Source: Actinomadura meyerae | GTDB taxonomy: Bacteria; Actinomycetota; Actinomycetes; Streptosporangiales; Streptosporangiaceae | Length of the DNA: 64,000 nucleotides | Assembly: GCF_900188445.1 (NCBI RefSeq) | Contig: NZ_FZOR01000011.1 | Location: forward strand, 122,539-186,538 | Direction: 5' to 3' | In this document: piece after piece, positions 53,464 to 62,704 of the stretch | Numbering within the stretch: position 1 is the stretch's first letter | Layout: each line of letters opens with the position of its first letter | Notes under the pieces: model-generated | The model's input: the letters and a program-made list of their open reading frames with translations, nothing else | What the model was told of the DNA's origin: nothing | The model's database searches: none | Translations under genes and position numbers: made by a program

Positions 53464-55097
53464 TCGCCCGCCTCCAGCTCCGCGAACAGGGGGCGCGCGT
53501 CCCCGGCGCCCGGCGGGACGAGCGGGAGCGGCGAGCCGCGCAGCTCGGCCCCGGCGACGCGCGGCAGCGACAGGCGGAACTGCGAGCCCGCGCCGGGCTC
53601 GCCCCACGCCTGCAGCCAGCCGCCGTGCAGCTGCGCGTCCTCGCGGGAGATCGACAGGCCGAGCCCGGTGCCGCCGGTGGTGCGGGCGCGGGCGGGGTCG
53701 GCGCGCCAGAAGCGGTCGAAGACCATCTGCCCCTCCCCGGGTTTGAGGCCGACGCCGTGGTCGCGGACGGCGACGGCGACGGCGTCGCGGTCGGCGGCGA
53801 CGGAGATGATGATGTCCTCCCCCTCGCCGTGCTCGACGGCGTTGACGACGAGGTTGCGCAGGATGCGCTCGACGCGGCGCCGGTCGACCTCCGCCATGCA
53901 CGGCTCGCCGGGCAGCTGCAGGACGACCTTGCTGCCCTTGCGCTCGGCGAGGCCCTGGATGTCGCCGACGACGCGCAGCACGAGGTCGCGCATGTCGAGG
54001 GACTCGGCGTCGAGCGTGGCGGCGCCCGCGTCGTGGCGGCTGATCTCCAGGAGGTCGGCGAGCAGGGACTCGAACCGTTCGAGCTGGCTCTGCAGCAGCT
54101 CGGCGGACCGCCCGACGGCGGGGTCGTCGAAGGTGTCGCGGTACTCGTAGAGCATGTCCGCGGCGATCCTGATGGTGGTCAGGGGCGTGCGGAGCTCGTG
54201 CGAGACGTCGGAGACGAACTGGCGCTGCACCTGCGACAGGTCCTCCAGTTCACCGATCTTCTCCTGGAGGTTCGCGGCCATCTCGTTGAAGGAGCGGGCC
54301 AGGCGCGCCAGGTCGTCCTCACCGCGGACCCTCATGCGCTCTTCCAGGCGTCCCGCGGCGAGCCGCTGCGCCCCTTGCGCGGCCAGCCGCACCGGTATGA
54401 CGACCTGCCGCGTGACCAGGGAGGCGATCGCGGCCAGGAGCAGCACCAGGACGATGCCCACCCCGGCCAGGGAGCGGCTCACGTTCGTGAGGGTCTGCTG
54501 CTCCTGCGTCAGCGGGAACAGGTAGTACAGCTCGAACTGGCCGGTGCGGCCGCCCACGATGAGGCCGCGTTCGTCGGCCCTGCCGCCGAGATAGGACAGC
54601 TTGCCGTAGGTGTAGGCGCGCGAACCGGCGGGCGCGGACGTCAGCTCTTCGCGGAGCCGCTTGGGGACGCTCTCGGGCCGCAGCTCGTTCGTCGTGTACC
54701 CGTCGAAGTACTGCTCGTTGGTGTCGCGGATGTAGACCTCGTAGAGGCCGGACGGCCCGCTGCGCGACTTCAGGCGGTCGATCGTCGAGTTGAGCCTGCT
54801 GCCGTCCCCGGCGGAGTTGCCCAGGTCGCGCTGAACCTGCGCCAGGCCGTCGTCGAGCTGGAGCCTGGCCGCCTTGACCTTGCCGTCCATGAGCGCCGAC
54901 GAGACCTGCTGCATCAGGAACGCGCCCAGGATCGCCACCACGATCGCGGAGATGAACAGCGTGGACGTGACGACGCGGACCTGGATCGACCGGCGCCAGC
55001 GCAGGTACGCGGCACCGATGGCGCCGCTCAGCAGGCGCCGCAGCCTGCCCAGGGCACGACGGGCGTACCGCTTCGCCCGCCTCAGGTCCGCTTTCAT
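53460..55097 (-). CDS. mtrB: Sensor histidine kinase MtrB
   Basis: A 545-residue kinase: a basic cytoplasmic leader, TM1 (about 42-64), an external sensor (65-205), TM2 (about 208-228), HAMP (229-280), a phospho-accepting His300 in VSDVSHELRTPLTTIR and an HATPase domain with LRNLVVNAVEHGEG (N box), VRDHGVGLKPGE (G1), FDRFWRADPAR (F) and TGGTGLGLSI (G2). Partner of MtrA, controlling cell-wall remodelling, division and, in Streptomyces, development. Separated from mtrA by 168 bases, more than usual. Confidence 0.96.
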   Translation of the reverse strand: MKADLRRAKRYARRALGRLRRLLSGAIGAAYLRWRRSIQVRVVTSTLFISAIVVAILGAFLMQQVSSALMDGKVKAARLQLDDGLAQVQRDLGNSAGDGSRLNSTIDRLKSRSGPSGLYEVYIRDTNEQYFDGYTTNELRPESVPKRLREELTSAPAGSRAYTYGKLSYLGGRADERGLIVGGRTGQFELYYLFPLTQEQQTLTNVSRSLAGVGIVLVLLLAAIASLVTRQVVIPVRLAAQGAQRLAAGRLEERMRVRGEDDLARLARSFNEMAANLQEKIGELEDLSQVQRQFVSDVSHELRTPLTTIRIAADMLYEYRDTFDDPAVGRSAELLQSQLERFESLLADLLEISRHDAGAATLDAESLDMRDLVLRVVGDIQGLAERKGSKVVLQLPGEPCMAEVDRRRVERILRNLVVNAVEHGEGEDIIISVAADRDAVAVAVRDHGVGLKPGEGQMVFDRFWRADPARARTTGGTGLGLSISREDAQLHGGWLQAWGEPGAGSQFRLSLPRVAGAELRGSPLPLVPPGAGDARPLFAELEAGE

Positions 55098-55265
55098 GGG
55101 CGGTCCGCGAGGCGGCCTGCGGGGCCGCGCTGGTACTGGACGGTCATCGGCGTGTCACCGGGGACGGGGCGCTGTGACGGAGCGCCGCGGTGGGACGGGG
55201 CGGGGGCGTCGCCTCGGGGAGCGGTGCGAGGGCCGGTGCGGCGGCCTCGCGGGCGGGCGGGCGCC

Positions 55266-55952
55266 TCAGGCGGGCCCGGCCTTGTAGCCGACACCGCGCA
55301 CGGTGACGACGATCTCGGGGCGTTCGGGGTCCTTCTCGATCTTGGCGCGGAGCCGCTGGACGTGCACGTTGACGAGCCGGGTGTCGGCGGCGTGCCGGTA
55401 GCCCCACACCTGCTCCAGCAGCACCTCGCGGGTGAAGACCTGCCGGGGCTTGCGGGCCAGGGCGACGAGCAGGTCGAACTCCAGCGGGGTCAGCGGGATG
55501 TGCCGGTCGCCGCGCTTGACCGAGTGGCCGGCGACGTCGATGGTGATGTCGCCGATCTGGAGGGTCTCGGGGGCGGGCTCGTCGGTGCGGCGCAGCCGGG
55601 CGCGCACCCGGGCCACGAGCTCCTTGGGCTTGAACGGCTTGACGATGTAGTCGTCGGCGCCCGACTCCAGCCCGAGGACGACGTCCACGGTGTCGCTCTT
55701 GGCGGTCAGCATGACGATCGGCACGCCCGACTCGGCGCGGATCTGCCGGCACACGTCGATGCCGTCGGCCCCGGGCAGCATCAGGTCGAGCAGCACGAGG
55801 TCGGGCCGGGTCTCCCGGAACGCCTCGAGCGCCTTGTCGCCGTCGTGGACGAACGAGGGCTCGAAGCCCTCGCCCCTCAGCACGATGCCGAGCATTTCGG
55901 CGAGCGCGAGGTCGTCGTCGACGACCAGTACACGTCCTCTCATGGCCCTCAT
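55266..55952 (-). CDS. mtrA: Response regulator MtrA
   Basis: A 228-residue OmpR/PhoB-type regulator. Receiver: VLVVDDDLALAEML, phospho-accepting Asp56 (VLLDLMLPGADG), MLTAKSD with the conserved Lys. Winged-helix effector: TPLEFDLLVALARKPRQVFTREVLLEQVWGYRHAADTRLVNVHVQRLRAKIE in pieces, typical of MtrA including YRHAADTRLVNVHV. Essential in mycobacteria; it regulates rpf, ripA-type and dnaA-linked targets. The start is ATG 55952 or ATG 55943. It is divergent from the membrane-protein/MoxR operon. Confidence 0.97.
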   Translation of the reverse strand: MRAMRGRVLVVDDDLALAEMLGIVLRGEGFEPSFVHDGDKALEAFRETRPDLVLLDLMLPGADGIDVCRQIRAESGVPIVMLTAKSDTVDVVLGLESGADDYIVKPFKPKELVARVRARLRRTDEPAPETLQIGDITIDVAGHSVKRGDRHIPLTPLEFDLLVALARKPRQVFTREVLLEQVWGYRHAADTRLVNVHVQRLRAKIEKDPERPEIVVTVRGVGYKAGPA

Positions 55953-56000
55953 CGTCGCAAAGTCGGGGTTCGGTGGACTGGGGCGCGATGCTCCGGCGCC

Positions 56001-56037
56001 ACCTTGCCAGGGAGAGATATACCTTGGCGTGCAAGGT
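56001..56037. promoter_or_regulatory. ACCTTG / CAAGGT boxes upstream of mtrA
   Basis: ACCTTG occurs at 56001-56006 and 56021-56026 (two helical turns apart). The second faces CAAGGT at 56032-56037, making an ACCTTG-N5-CAAGGT inverted repeat. A further CAAGGTT is at 56117-56123, next to a TTGACA (56122-56127) that could be the -35 of the plus-strand operon. The arrangement suggests an operator shared by mtrA and the divergent operon; the binding protein is unknown. Confidence 0.4.
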
Positions 56038-56245
56038 TACCCGCGTTTGCGCCGTACATGGCTCCCCCGCATCGGGTGGCCGGCTCGGATTGTAGAGGTG
56101 ACTCCCGAAAGCGGCGCAAGGTTGACAACCCGCCCGTGACAGGATGACCTGACCGGCGATCGCCGCGGGGCCCCGCGGGCCCGCCGGGAACGCCGCGGAC
56201 CCCCGCACGCCGACCGCGGGGAACAAGGACCCCAGGGAGCCGAGA

Positions 56246-57322
56246 ATGCCGGGACCGGACGGCTGGGACGACGACGCCGGCGCCACCGACGTGGTGCGGG
56301 GCGTCCCGTTCCGCCCCATGTCCATCTCGGAGATGCTGGACGGCGCGATCGCCGGGATCCGGCGCCGCCCCCGCACCACGCTCGGCCTCTCGGTGGGGAT
56401 CAGCACGGTGATCCAGGTGACGAGCTCGATCGCGGCGTACTTCTTCATCGGCGACCGGGCCCGCGACGAGGTCACGCCGGACGTCCTGCTGGAGTCGTTC
56501 GGCGCGCAGGCCACGCTGTCGGTGCTGGGGCTGGTGCTGTCGGCGTGCGGGATCCTGCTGATGGCGGGGCTGATCGCGCCGATCCTCGGCCGCGAGCTGC
56601 TGGGCATGCCGATCGCGCCCCGGCAGGCGTGGCGGGACGCCCGGCCGCGGCTCGGCCGGCTGGCCGGCACCGTCGCCGCCGTCATGGGCGTCTCGCTGGG
56701 CGCGCTGGCGCTGCCGGTGCTGCCGTTCTTCGCGCTGGTCGCCGCGGACGCGCACCCGGCGTTCGGGGTGCTCGCCGGGCTGATCGGGTTCCCGATCGGG
56801 ATCGGCCTGATGGTGTGGCTCTACATCCTGCTCGTCCAGGCGGTCCCGGCGGTCGTGCTGGAGCGGCGGACGGTCACGGGCGCGCTGCGCCGGGCGGTCG
56901 CGCTGTCCAAGGGCCGCTGGTTCCGGACGTGCGGGACGCTGCTGCTGGCGCTGCTCGTGACCGTGTTCATGGGCTTCTTCGCGCTGCGCATCCCGTTCCT
57001 GATCGTCCAGCTGATCTTCTTCGGCGACGCCTCGGGCGACGCGGCGACGATGGGCGCGCTCGCGGTCGACACGGCGGGCCGGATCGTGAGCTGGTCGGTG
57101 GTGCTGCCGTTCGACGCGGGGGTGATCGCGCTGCTGTACATGGACCGGCGGATGCGCCGCGAGGGCTTCGACCTGGAGCTGCGCAGCCGCGGCCGCTCCG
57201 CCGCGGCGGTCGCCGCGGGCGCGGGCGGGCCCGCGTCCGGGGACCCCCGGGAGGACGGGTTCATCGATCTCTGGCGGACCGGTCCGGTGCCCGCCCGGCC
57301 GTGGACGGGGGCGAACCCGTGA
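56246..57322 (+). CDS. Multi-pass membrane protein, GDPD-membrane-domain-like
   Basis: A 358-residue protein with about six hydrophobic helices between residues 45 and 305. The cytoplasmic start contains RGVPFRPMSISEMLDGAIAGIRRRPRTTLGLSVG in pieces, the classic opening of the glycerophosphoryl-diester-phosphodiesterase membrane-domain-like family; no phosphodiesterase domain is attached. The C-terminal tail ends DGFIDLWRTGP. It may act as an assembly or anchoring factor for the operon. ATG 56246, SD AAGGA/GGGAG nearby. Its stop overlaps the DUF4129 start (GTGA). Confidence 0.8.
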   Translation: MPGPDGWDDDAGATDVVRGVPFRPMSISEMLDGAIAGIRRRPRTTLGLSVGISTVIQVTSSIAAYFFIGDRARDEVTPDVLLESFGAQATLSVLGLVLSACGILLMAGLIAPILGRELLGMPIAPRQAWRDARPRLGRLAGTVAAVMGVSLGALALPVLPFFALVAADAHPAFGVLAGLIGFPIGIGLMVWLYILLVQAVPAVVLERRTVTGALRRAVALSKGRWFRTCGTLLLALLVTVFMGFFALRIPFLIVQLIFFGDASGDAATMGALAVDTAGRIVSWSVVLPFDAGVIALLYMDRRMRREGFDLELRSRGRSAAAVAAGAGGPASGDPREDGFIDLWRTGPVPARPWTGANP

Positions 57323-58020
57323 TCAGCTCCGTGATCCGCTCCGTGGTCCTCGACCCGATCGGCCGCGACGAGGCCCGCGAGCTGGCCCGCCGCGAGCTGG
57401 AGAAGCAGGTGTACCAGCGGGACAAGCCGTCCTGGCTGGAGCGCCTGTGGGCCGACTTCTCCGAGTGGCTGTCCGGCCTGTTCAACCGGGCGCCGGACCC
57501 GGGGTCGCAGGGCAGCGGCGGCGGCTGGGCGTCCATCGTGATCATCGTGGTGGTGCTGGTGATCGCCGTCGCGCTGATCGCCTGGCTGATGCGGGGGCGC
57601 CGCAACCCGCGCTCCCGCGACGACGCGCTGCTGGAGGACGTGCCCTCGACCGCGCTCGACCACCGGCAGGCCGCCGAGGCGCACGCGGCGGCCGGGGAGT
57701 GGGCCGAGGCGATCCGGGAGCGGCTCCGCGCGATCGCCCGCGACCTGGAGGAGCGGGCGGTGCTGGCGGCGCGGCCGGGCCGCACGGCGGACGAGCTGGC
57801 CGCGGAGGCTGGCGAGGCCGTGCCGGAGCTGGCCGGCGAGCTGGCCGCCGGGGTGCGGATCTTCGACGACGTCTGGTACGGCGACCGTCCCGGCACTCCC
57901 GAGGGGTACGCGCGGATGAAGGCGCTGGACGAGCGGCTGCGTGCGACGAAGCCGAAGCCGCTGGAGGCCGACGACCTCACCCCGGCGGGCGCCGGTGAGG
58001 AAGGGGGCCCGCGATGGTGA
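57319..58020 (+). CDS. DUF4129-domain membrane protein
   Basis: A 233-residue protein. The amphipathic start VISSVIRSVVLDPIGRDEARELARRELEKQVYQRDKPSWLERL (in pieces) precedes one transmembrane helix (about 74-94, ASIVIIVVVLVIAVALIAWLM) and the cytoplasmic DUF4129 domain with HAAAGEWAEAIRERLRAIARDLEER, GRTADELA and FDDVWYGDRPGT. DUF4129 proteins accompany MoxR/DUF58 genes and resemble the C-terminus of transglutaminase-like membrane proteins. GTG 57319 overlaps the upstream stop by four bases. Confidence 0.87.
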   Translation: MISSVIRSVVLDPIGRDEARELARRELEKQVYQRDKPSWLERLWADFSEWLSGLFNRAPDPGSQGSGGGWASIVIIVVVLVIAVALIAWLMRGRRNPRSRDDALLEDVPSTALDHRQAAEAHAAAGEWAEAIRERLRAIARDLEERAVLAARPGRTADELAAEAGEAVPELAGELAAGVRIFDDVWYGDRPGTPEGYARMKALDERLRATKPKPLEADDLTPAGAGEEGGPRW

Positions 58021-59249
58021 CCCAGGCCCCGCCCGGAGCCCCCGCCGCCGGACCCGGCGCCTCCGGCCCCGCCGGCGGTGGCGGCCCGGCCGAGCCGACC
58101 GCGCGGCAGGTCGCGGGCCGCCGCTGGCGGTCGGCGCGCGGCGTGGTCGCGGTGCTGCTCGCGCTGATCGTGATCGCGGTGGTCCTGGCCGCGCTCCGCC
58201 CGTCGACGTCGGCGGACGCGCTCGACCCCGAGTCGCCGAGGCGGGACGGGGCGCGGGCGCTCGCGGAGATCCTCCGGCAGCACGGCACGGACGTCACCGT
58301 CGCGCGCGACTACGAGGACGCGTTCACCGCGACCGCGGTCGGCGGCACGCTGGTGGTGACGCACTCCGAGCGGCTCACCGACGACGACCTGCGGCTGCTG
58401 ACCGGCTCCCAGCTCGACCTGCTGCTCGTCCGGCCGACGGCGGAGGCGCTGGACGTCCTCGCCCCGCAGGTGCGGCGGGTCGGCCCGAGCTACGCGGAGA
58501 CCGCCGCGCCGGGCTGCCCGCTGCCGGTCGCGTCCCTCGCCGGGAAGGTCGCCTTCCACGAGTCGGACACCTACGAGATCAACGGCCCGGGAACGGCGTG
58601 CTACCCGGCCGAGTACGGCGGCGCCAGGGTCGTCCAGGTGCAGGAGAACGCGCACACGGTGACCGTGCTGGGGTCGGCCTCGCCGCTGACAAACCAGCGG
58701 CTCACCGAGGAGGGCAACGCCGCCCTCGCCATGAACCTGGCGGGTGCGGGCTCCTCGACGGTGTGGCTCTACCCCGACATGCCGGAGCCGGGCGAGGCCG
58801 CCGGTCGGCAGTCGCTCGGCGACCTGCTCCCCTTCGGCGTCAAGCTGTTCTTCCTGCAGATCCTGGTCGCGGTGCTGCTGGTGGCGCTGTGGCGGGGCCG
58901 GCGGCTCGGACCCGTGGTGGCGGAGGCGCTGCCGGTCGTGGTCCGGTCGGCCGAGACGGTGGAGGGCCGCGCCCGCCTGTACCGGGCCGGCCGCGCCCGC
59001 GACCGCGCCTCGGACGCGCTGCGCTCCGGCGCCCGGGAGCGGCTCGTCCCGCTGCTGGGGCTGCCGCGCGGCAGCGCGCAGGACCCGTCCGCCGCGCAGG
59101 AGATCATCACGGCGGTGGCCCGCCGCACGCCCTATGACGAGACGTACGTCGGGGCCGCCCTGTACGGTCCCGAACCCCTGGACGACGCCGGGCTCATCGC
59201 GCTCACGGACGTCCTCGACGACCTGGAAAGGCAGGTACGGCAGTCTTGA
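58014..59249 (+). CDS. DUF4350-domain membrane protein
   Basis: A 411-residue protein. A Pro/Gly/Ala-rich cytoplasmic start is followed by a helix (about 44-63, GVVAVLLALIVIAVVLAAL), an extracytoplasmic DUF4350 domain (LDPESPRRDGARALAEILRQHGTDVTV in pieces; LVVTHSERLTDDDLRLL) and a second helix (about 277-297) before a basic cytoplasmic end with RSAETVEGRARLYRAGRARDRA in pieces. DUF4350 folds resemble GldG-type domains. Overlaps the upstream gene by seven bases and the MoxR gene by four, so all are coupled. Confidence 0.88.
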   Translation: MVTQAPPGAPAAGPGASGPAGGGGPAEPTARQVAGRRWRSARGVVAVLLALIVIAVVLAALRPSTSADALDPESPRRDGARALAEILRQHGTDVTVARDYEDAFTATAVGGTLVVTHSERLTDDDLRLLTGSQLDLLLVRPTAEALDVLAPQVRRVGPSYAETAAPGCPLPVASLAGKVAFHESDTYEINGPGTACYPAEYGGARVVQVQENAHTVTVLGSASPLTNQRLTEEGNAALAMNLAGAGSSTVWLYPDMPEPGEAAGRQSLGDLLPFGVKLFFLQILVAVLLVALWRGRRLGPVVAEALPVVVRSAETVEGRARLYRAGRARDRASDALRSGARERLVPLLGLPRGSAQDPSAAQEIITAVARRTPYDETYVGAALYGPEPLDDAGLIALTDVLDDLERQVRQS

Positions 59250-60277
59250 ACACCCCTGTAGAGCTCGGGAAGGACGACGTGCCCGGCGACAGCACGGGGC
59301 CGGGCGCGCTGTCCGAGGAGGCCCGGCGGCAGGCCGACGCCGTCCGCGCGGCGCTGACGGCGCTGCGCGGCGAGGTCGCCAAGACGGTCGTCGGCCAGGA
59401 CTCCGTCGTGACCGGCCTCGTCATCGCGCTGCTGTGCCGCGGCCACGTGCTGCTCGAAGGCGTCCCGGGCACCGCGAAGACGCTGCTCATCAAGACGCTG
59501 TCGCGGGCCCTCGACCTGGACTTCAAGCGCGTCCAGTTCACCCCCGACCTGATGCCCGGCGACGTGACCGGCTCGCTGGTGTACGACAACCGGACGGCGG
59601 AGTTCGAGTTCCGCGAGGGCCCGGTCTTCACCAACCTCCTGCTGGCGGACGAGATCAACCGGACGCCGCCGAAGACCCAGGCGTCCCTACTGGAGGCCAT
59701 GGAGGAGCGCCAGGTGTCGGTGGAGGGCTCCGCGCGCCCTCTGCCCGACCCGTTCGTGGTCTGCGCGACGCAGAACCCGATCGAGTACGAAGGCACCTAC
59801 CCCCTGCCCGAGGCCCAGCTCGACCGGTTCCTCGTCAAGCTGACCGTGCCCGTCCCCACCCGGGACGAGGAGATCGCCATGCTGCAGCGGCACGCGGGCG
59901 GGTTCGACCCGCGCGACCTGTCCGAGGTGAAGGCGGTCGCGGGCGCGGACGAGCTCGCCGCGGGGCGGGCCGCCGTCCGGACCGTCCACCTCGACCCCAA
60001 GGTCGCCGCCTACGTCGTGGACCTGTGCCGCGCGACCCGGCAGTCCCCGTCCCTGCAGCTCGGCGTCTCGCCGCGCGGTGCGACGGCGCTGCTGGCGACG
60101 TCCCGCGCCTGGGCGTGGCTGTCGGGCCGCGACTACGTGACCCCGGACGACGTGAAGGCGCTGGCCAGGCCGACGCTCCGGCACCGCGTGCAGCTCCGTC
60201 CCGAGGCGGAGCTGGAGGGCGCGACCGCCGACGGCGTGCTGGAGGGCATCCTCGCCCACGTCCCCGCGCCGCGCTGA
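59246..60277 (+). CDS. MoxR-family AAA+ ATPase
   Basis: A 343-residue AAA ATPase. Walker A GVPGTAKT is at 72-79, Walker B LLLADEIN at 131-138, followed by sensor 1 (VCATQNPIEYEGTYPLPEAQLDRF) and the arginine-finger/sensor-2 lid YVTPDDVKALARPTLRHRV in pieces. MoxR ATPases remodel partner complexes, usually with VWA-type DUF58 proteins, as chaperones or stress factors. Start TTG 59246 overlaps the upstream TGA. It is followed by DUF58 with a one-base overlap. Confidence 0.94.
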   Translation: MNTPVELGKDDVPGDSTGPGALSEEARRQADAVRAALTALRGEVAKTVVGQDSVVTGLVIALLCRGHVLLEGVPGTAKTLLIKTLSRALDLDFKRVQFTPDLMPGDVTGSLVYDNRTAEFEFREGPVFTNLLLADEINRTPPKTQASLLEAMEERQVSVEGSARPLPDPFVVCATQNPIEYEGTYPLPEAQLDRFLVKLTVPVPTRDEEIAMLQRHAGGFDPRDLSEVKAVAGADELAAGRAAVRTVHLDPKVAAYVVDLCRATRQSPSLQLGVSPRGATALLATSRAWAWLSGRDYVTPDDVKALARPTLRHRVQLRPEAELEGATADGVLEGILAHVPAPR

Positions 60278-61569
60278 TGGCGCTGAGCGGGCGCCTGGGG
60301 CTGCTGGCCCTGCTCGGCGCGGTCGTCCCCCTGGCCGTGCCGCGCTGGTGGGCGCTGTTCGCGGTGTGGGGGGTCCTGCTGCTCGGCGTGCTCGCCGACC
60401 TGGCGCTCGCCGGGAACGTGCGGGCGCTGCGCTTCCACCGGGAGGGCGACACCAACGTGCGGCTCGGCGAGACCGCGCGGGTCGCGCTGATCGTCGAGAA
60501 CCAGGGGCGGCGGCGGCTGAAGGCCCGCCTGCGGGACGTGTGGCCGCCGAGCGCGGGCGCCGCGCCCCGCACCGTGCAGGTGGACGTCCCCGCCGGTGAG
60601 CGCCGCCGCGTCGAGATGACGCTGACGCCGACCCGGCGCGGCGACCGCGAGGCCGTCACCGTCGTCGTCCGCTCCGCCGGGCCGCTCGGGCTGGCCGCGC
60701 GGCAGCTGTCGCGCTCCGCGCCGTGGACGGTGCGGGCGCTGCCCGCGTTCCCGTCCCGCCGCCACCTGCCCGCCCGGCTCGCGCGGCTGCGGGAGCTGAC
60801 CGGCGCGCACGTGGCGCTGATCCGCGGGCAGGGCACCGAGTTCGACTCGCTGCGCGAGTACGTGGACGGCGACGACGTCCGGTCCATCGACTGGCGGGCC
60901 ACCGCACGGCGCGGCGACGTCGTCGTCCGCACCTGGCGGCCCGAGCGCGACCGGCGGATCTACCTGGTGCTCGACACCGGCCGGACGTCCGCGGGCCGGG
61001 TCGGCGACATCCCGCGGCTGGACTGCTCGATGGACGCGGCGATGCTGCTCGGCGCGCTCGCGTCCCGGGCCGGGGACCGGGTCGACCTGCTCGCCTACGA
61101 CCGGCGCGTCCGGGCCCGGGTGGAGGGCGCGTCCCGCACCGACCTGCTGCCCGCGATGGTGCACGCGATGGCGCCGCTGGAGCCGGAGCTGCTCGAATGC
61201 GACGCCGCCGGGATGGTGTCGACGCTGCTGGCGCGGGTCCGGCAGCGGTGCCTGGTGGTGCTGCTGACCGAGCTGAACACGGCCGCGATCGAGGAGGGGC
61301 TGCTGCCGCTGCTGCCGCAGCTCACCGCGCGGCACCTGGTCATGATCGCCGCGGTGTCGGATCCGCGGGTCGGCGAGATGGCCGGGGCGCGCGGCGATCT
61401 CGCCGCCGTGTACGACGCGGCCGCCGCCGAGCGCGCCCGCGCGGAGCGCCGCCGCCTCACCGCCGAGCTGCTCGGCCACGGCGTCGAGGTGGTGGACGCC
61501 CCGCCGGACGAGATCGCCCCGGCCCTCGCGGACGCCTACCTGGCCCTCAAGTCCGCCGGGCGCCTTTGA
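60277..61569 (+). CDS. DUF58 (VWA-like) membrane-anchored protein
   Basis: A 430-residue protein with two N-terminal helices (about 6-20 and 24-44), then a beta-sandwich segment and the DUF58 signature GTEFDSLREYVDGDDVRSIDW, ATARRGDVVVRTWRPE, and a VWA-like fold beginning IYLVLDTGRTSAGRVG. The MIDAS-like DTGRTS keeps Asp and Ser/Thr. It is the usual partner of MoxR ATPases. ATG 60277 uses the A of the upstream TGA. It is the last gene of the operon 56246-61569. Confidence 0.92.
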   Translation: MALSGRLGLLALLGAVVPLAVPRWWALFAVWGVLLLGVLADLALAGNVRALRFHREGDTNVRLGETARVALIVENQGRRRLKARLRDVWPPSAGAAPRTVQVDVPAGERRRVEMTLTPTRRGDREAVTVVVRSAGPLGLAARQLSRSAPWTVRALPAFPSRRHLPARLARLRELTGAHVALIRGQGTEFDSLREYVDGDDVRSIDWRATARRGDVVVRTWRPERDRRIYLVLDTGRTSAGRVGDIPRLDCSMDAAMLLGALASRAGDRVDLLAYDRRVRARVEGASRTDLLPAMVHAMAPLEPELLECDAAGMVSTLLARVRQRCLVVLLTELNTAAIEEGLLPLLPQLTARHLVMIAAVSDPRVGEMAGARGDLAAVYDAAAAERARAERRRLTAELLGHGVEVVDAPPDEIAPALADAYLALKSAGRL

Positions 61570-61602
61570 CGCCCCGGCCGGCCGGGACCGTGCGGGGCGG
61601 GG

Positions 61603-61652
61603 ACGGGTCAGCCGGAGACGGGCCGGCCGGCCACGGGTCAGCCGGAGACGGG
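61603..61652. repeat. 20-bp direct repeat spanning the spoIIM-like stop codon
   Basis: ACGGGTCAGCCGGAGACGGG occurs at 61603-61622 and 61633-61652, a 30-base period. The second copy encodes the last residues (PVSG) and stop of the SpoIIM-like protein, and the first repeats them downstream. It looks like a small tandem duplication of the gene end. No effect on the product is expected. Confidence 0.8.
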
Positions 61653-62633
61653 GGCCAGGTCGGGGCGGAGGTCGGCGTCGCCGGTCTCGCCCGCGCGGGT
61701 GGCGCGGCGGCCGAGGACGAGCACGTAGCTGAGGAAAGCGGCCTCCGCGACCACGCCGATCCCGATGCGCAGCCACGTGGTGTGCACCCAGCCGGTCACG
61801 AAGCCCTCGATGAGGCCGGACACGAACAGCACCGCGACGAGGCCGAGGGCGATGCTGACGGCGGCGCGCCCCTCCTCGGCGAGGGCCTGGCCGCGGCGGC
61901 GCGGGCCCGGGTCGATGATCGTCCAGCCGAGCCGCATGCCGCCCGCGCAGGCGAGGTACACGGCGGTGAGCTCCAGCAGGCCGTGCGGCAGGATCAGGCC
62001 GAAGAAGATGTCGCCCTTGCCGTAGGCGAACATCAGCCCGCCGGTCAGCCCGAGGTTGAGCTGGTTCATCAGCAGCACGTACACGGTGGGGATGCCGAGC
62101 AGGATCCCGAAGATCAGCGCGACCGCCGACACCCAGGCGTTGTTCACCCAGACCTTGAACGCGAAGGACGCCGCGGAGTGCTCCGTGTAGTAGTTCGCGA
62201 AGTCGTGGTCGACGAGCTCGCGGATCTCGTCCGGCGTCCCGATGCTGGCCTGCACGTCCGGGCTGTGCACGATCCAGATCGCCAGGGCGAGCGAGAGCAG
62301 GTTGCCGAGGACGGCGGCGCCGAGCCACCACCACTTCATCCGGTAGGCGGCGGCCGGGAACGACACCGTCGCGAAGCGGGTGACGTCCCGCCACAGCGGC
62401 GCCTGGGCGCCCGCCACCGCCGCCCTGCCGCGCGCCACGAGCGACGAGAGCCGCCCCACCAGCTGGGGGTCGGGCGAGCTGGAGCGGACGACGGACAGGT
62501 GGGTGGCGGTGCGCTGGTAGAGCTCGACCAGTTCGTCCACTTCGGCGCCGCTCAGCCTGCGGCCGCGGTTGATGAGGTGCTCCAGGCGCAGCCAGTCCGC
62601 GTTGTGCGCGGCCACATAGGCGTCGACGTCCAC
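61638..62633 (-). CDS. Stage II sporulation protein M-like membrane protein
   Basis: A 331-residue protein of the SpoIIM/DUF95 family. A soluble helical start (MDVDAYVAAHNADWLRLEHL, GAEVDELVELYQRTATHLSVVRSS in pieces) precedes about five helices, with FANYYTEHSAASFAFKVWVNNAWVSAVALIFG (in pieces) and FFGLILPHGLLELTAVYLACAGG. In Bacillus SpoIIM recruits septal hydrolases; in actinomycetes it accompanies MoxR/DUF58/RDD genes and its role is unknown. Divergent from the RDD gene, 71 bases apart. Confidence 0.92.
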   Translation of the reverse strand: MDVDAYVAAHNADWLRLEHLINRGRRLSGAEVDELVELYQRTATHLSVVRSSSPDPQLVGRLSSLVARGRAAVAGAQAPLWRDVTRFATVSFPAAAYRMKWWWLGAAVLGNLLSLALAIWIVHSPDVQASIGTPDEIRELVDHDFANYYTEHSAASFAFKVWVNNAWVSAVALIFGILLGIPTVYVLLMNQLNLGLTGGLMFAYGKGDIFFGLILPHGLLELTAVYLACAGGMRLGWTIIDPGPRRRGQALAEEGRAAVSIALGLVAVLFVSGLIEGFVTGWVHTTWLRIGIGVVAEAAFLSYVLVLGRRATRAGETGDADLRPDLAPVSG

Positions 62634-62704
62634 CCGGCGAGACTAACGTGTCGCATTGCCGGACCGGCACAATGAACGCATCCCCGGCACTGGAGGAGCA
62701 GGAC

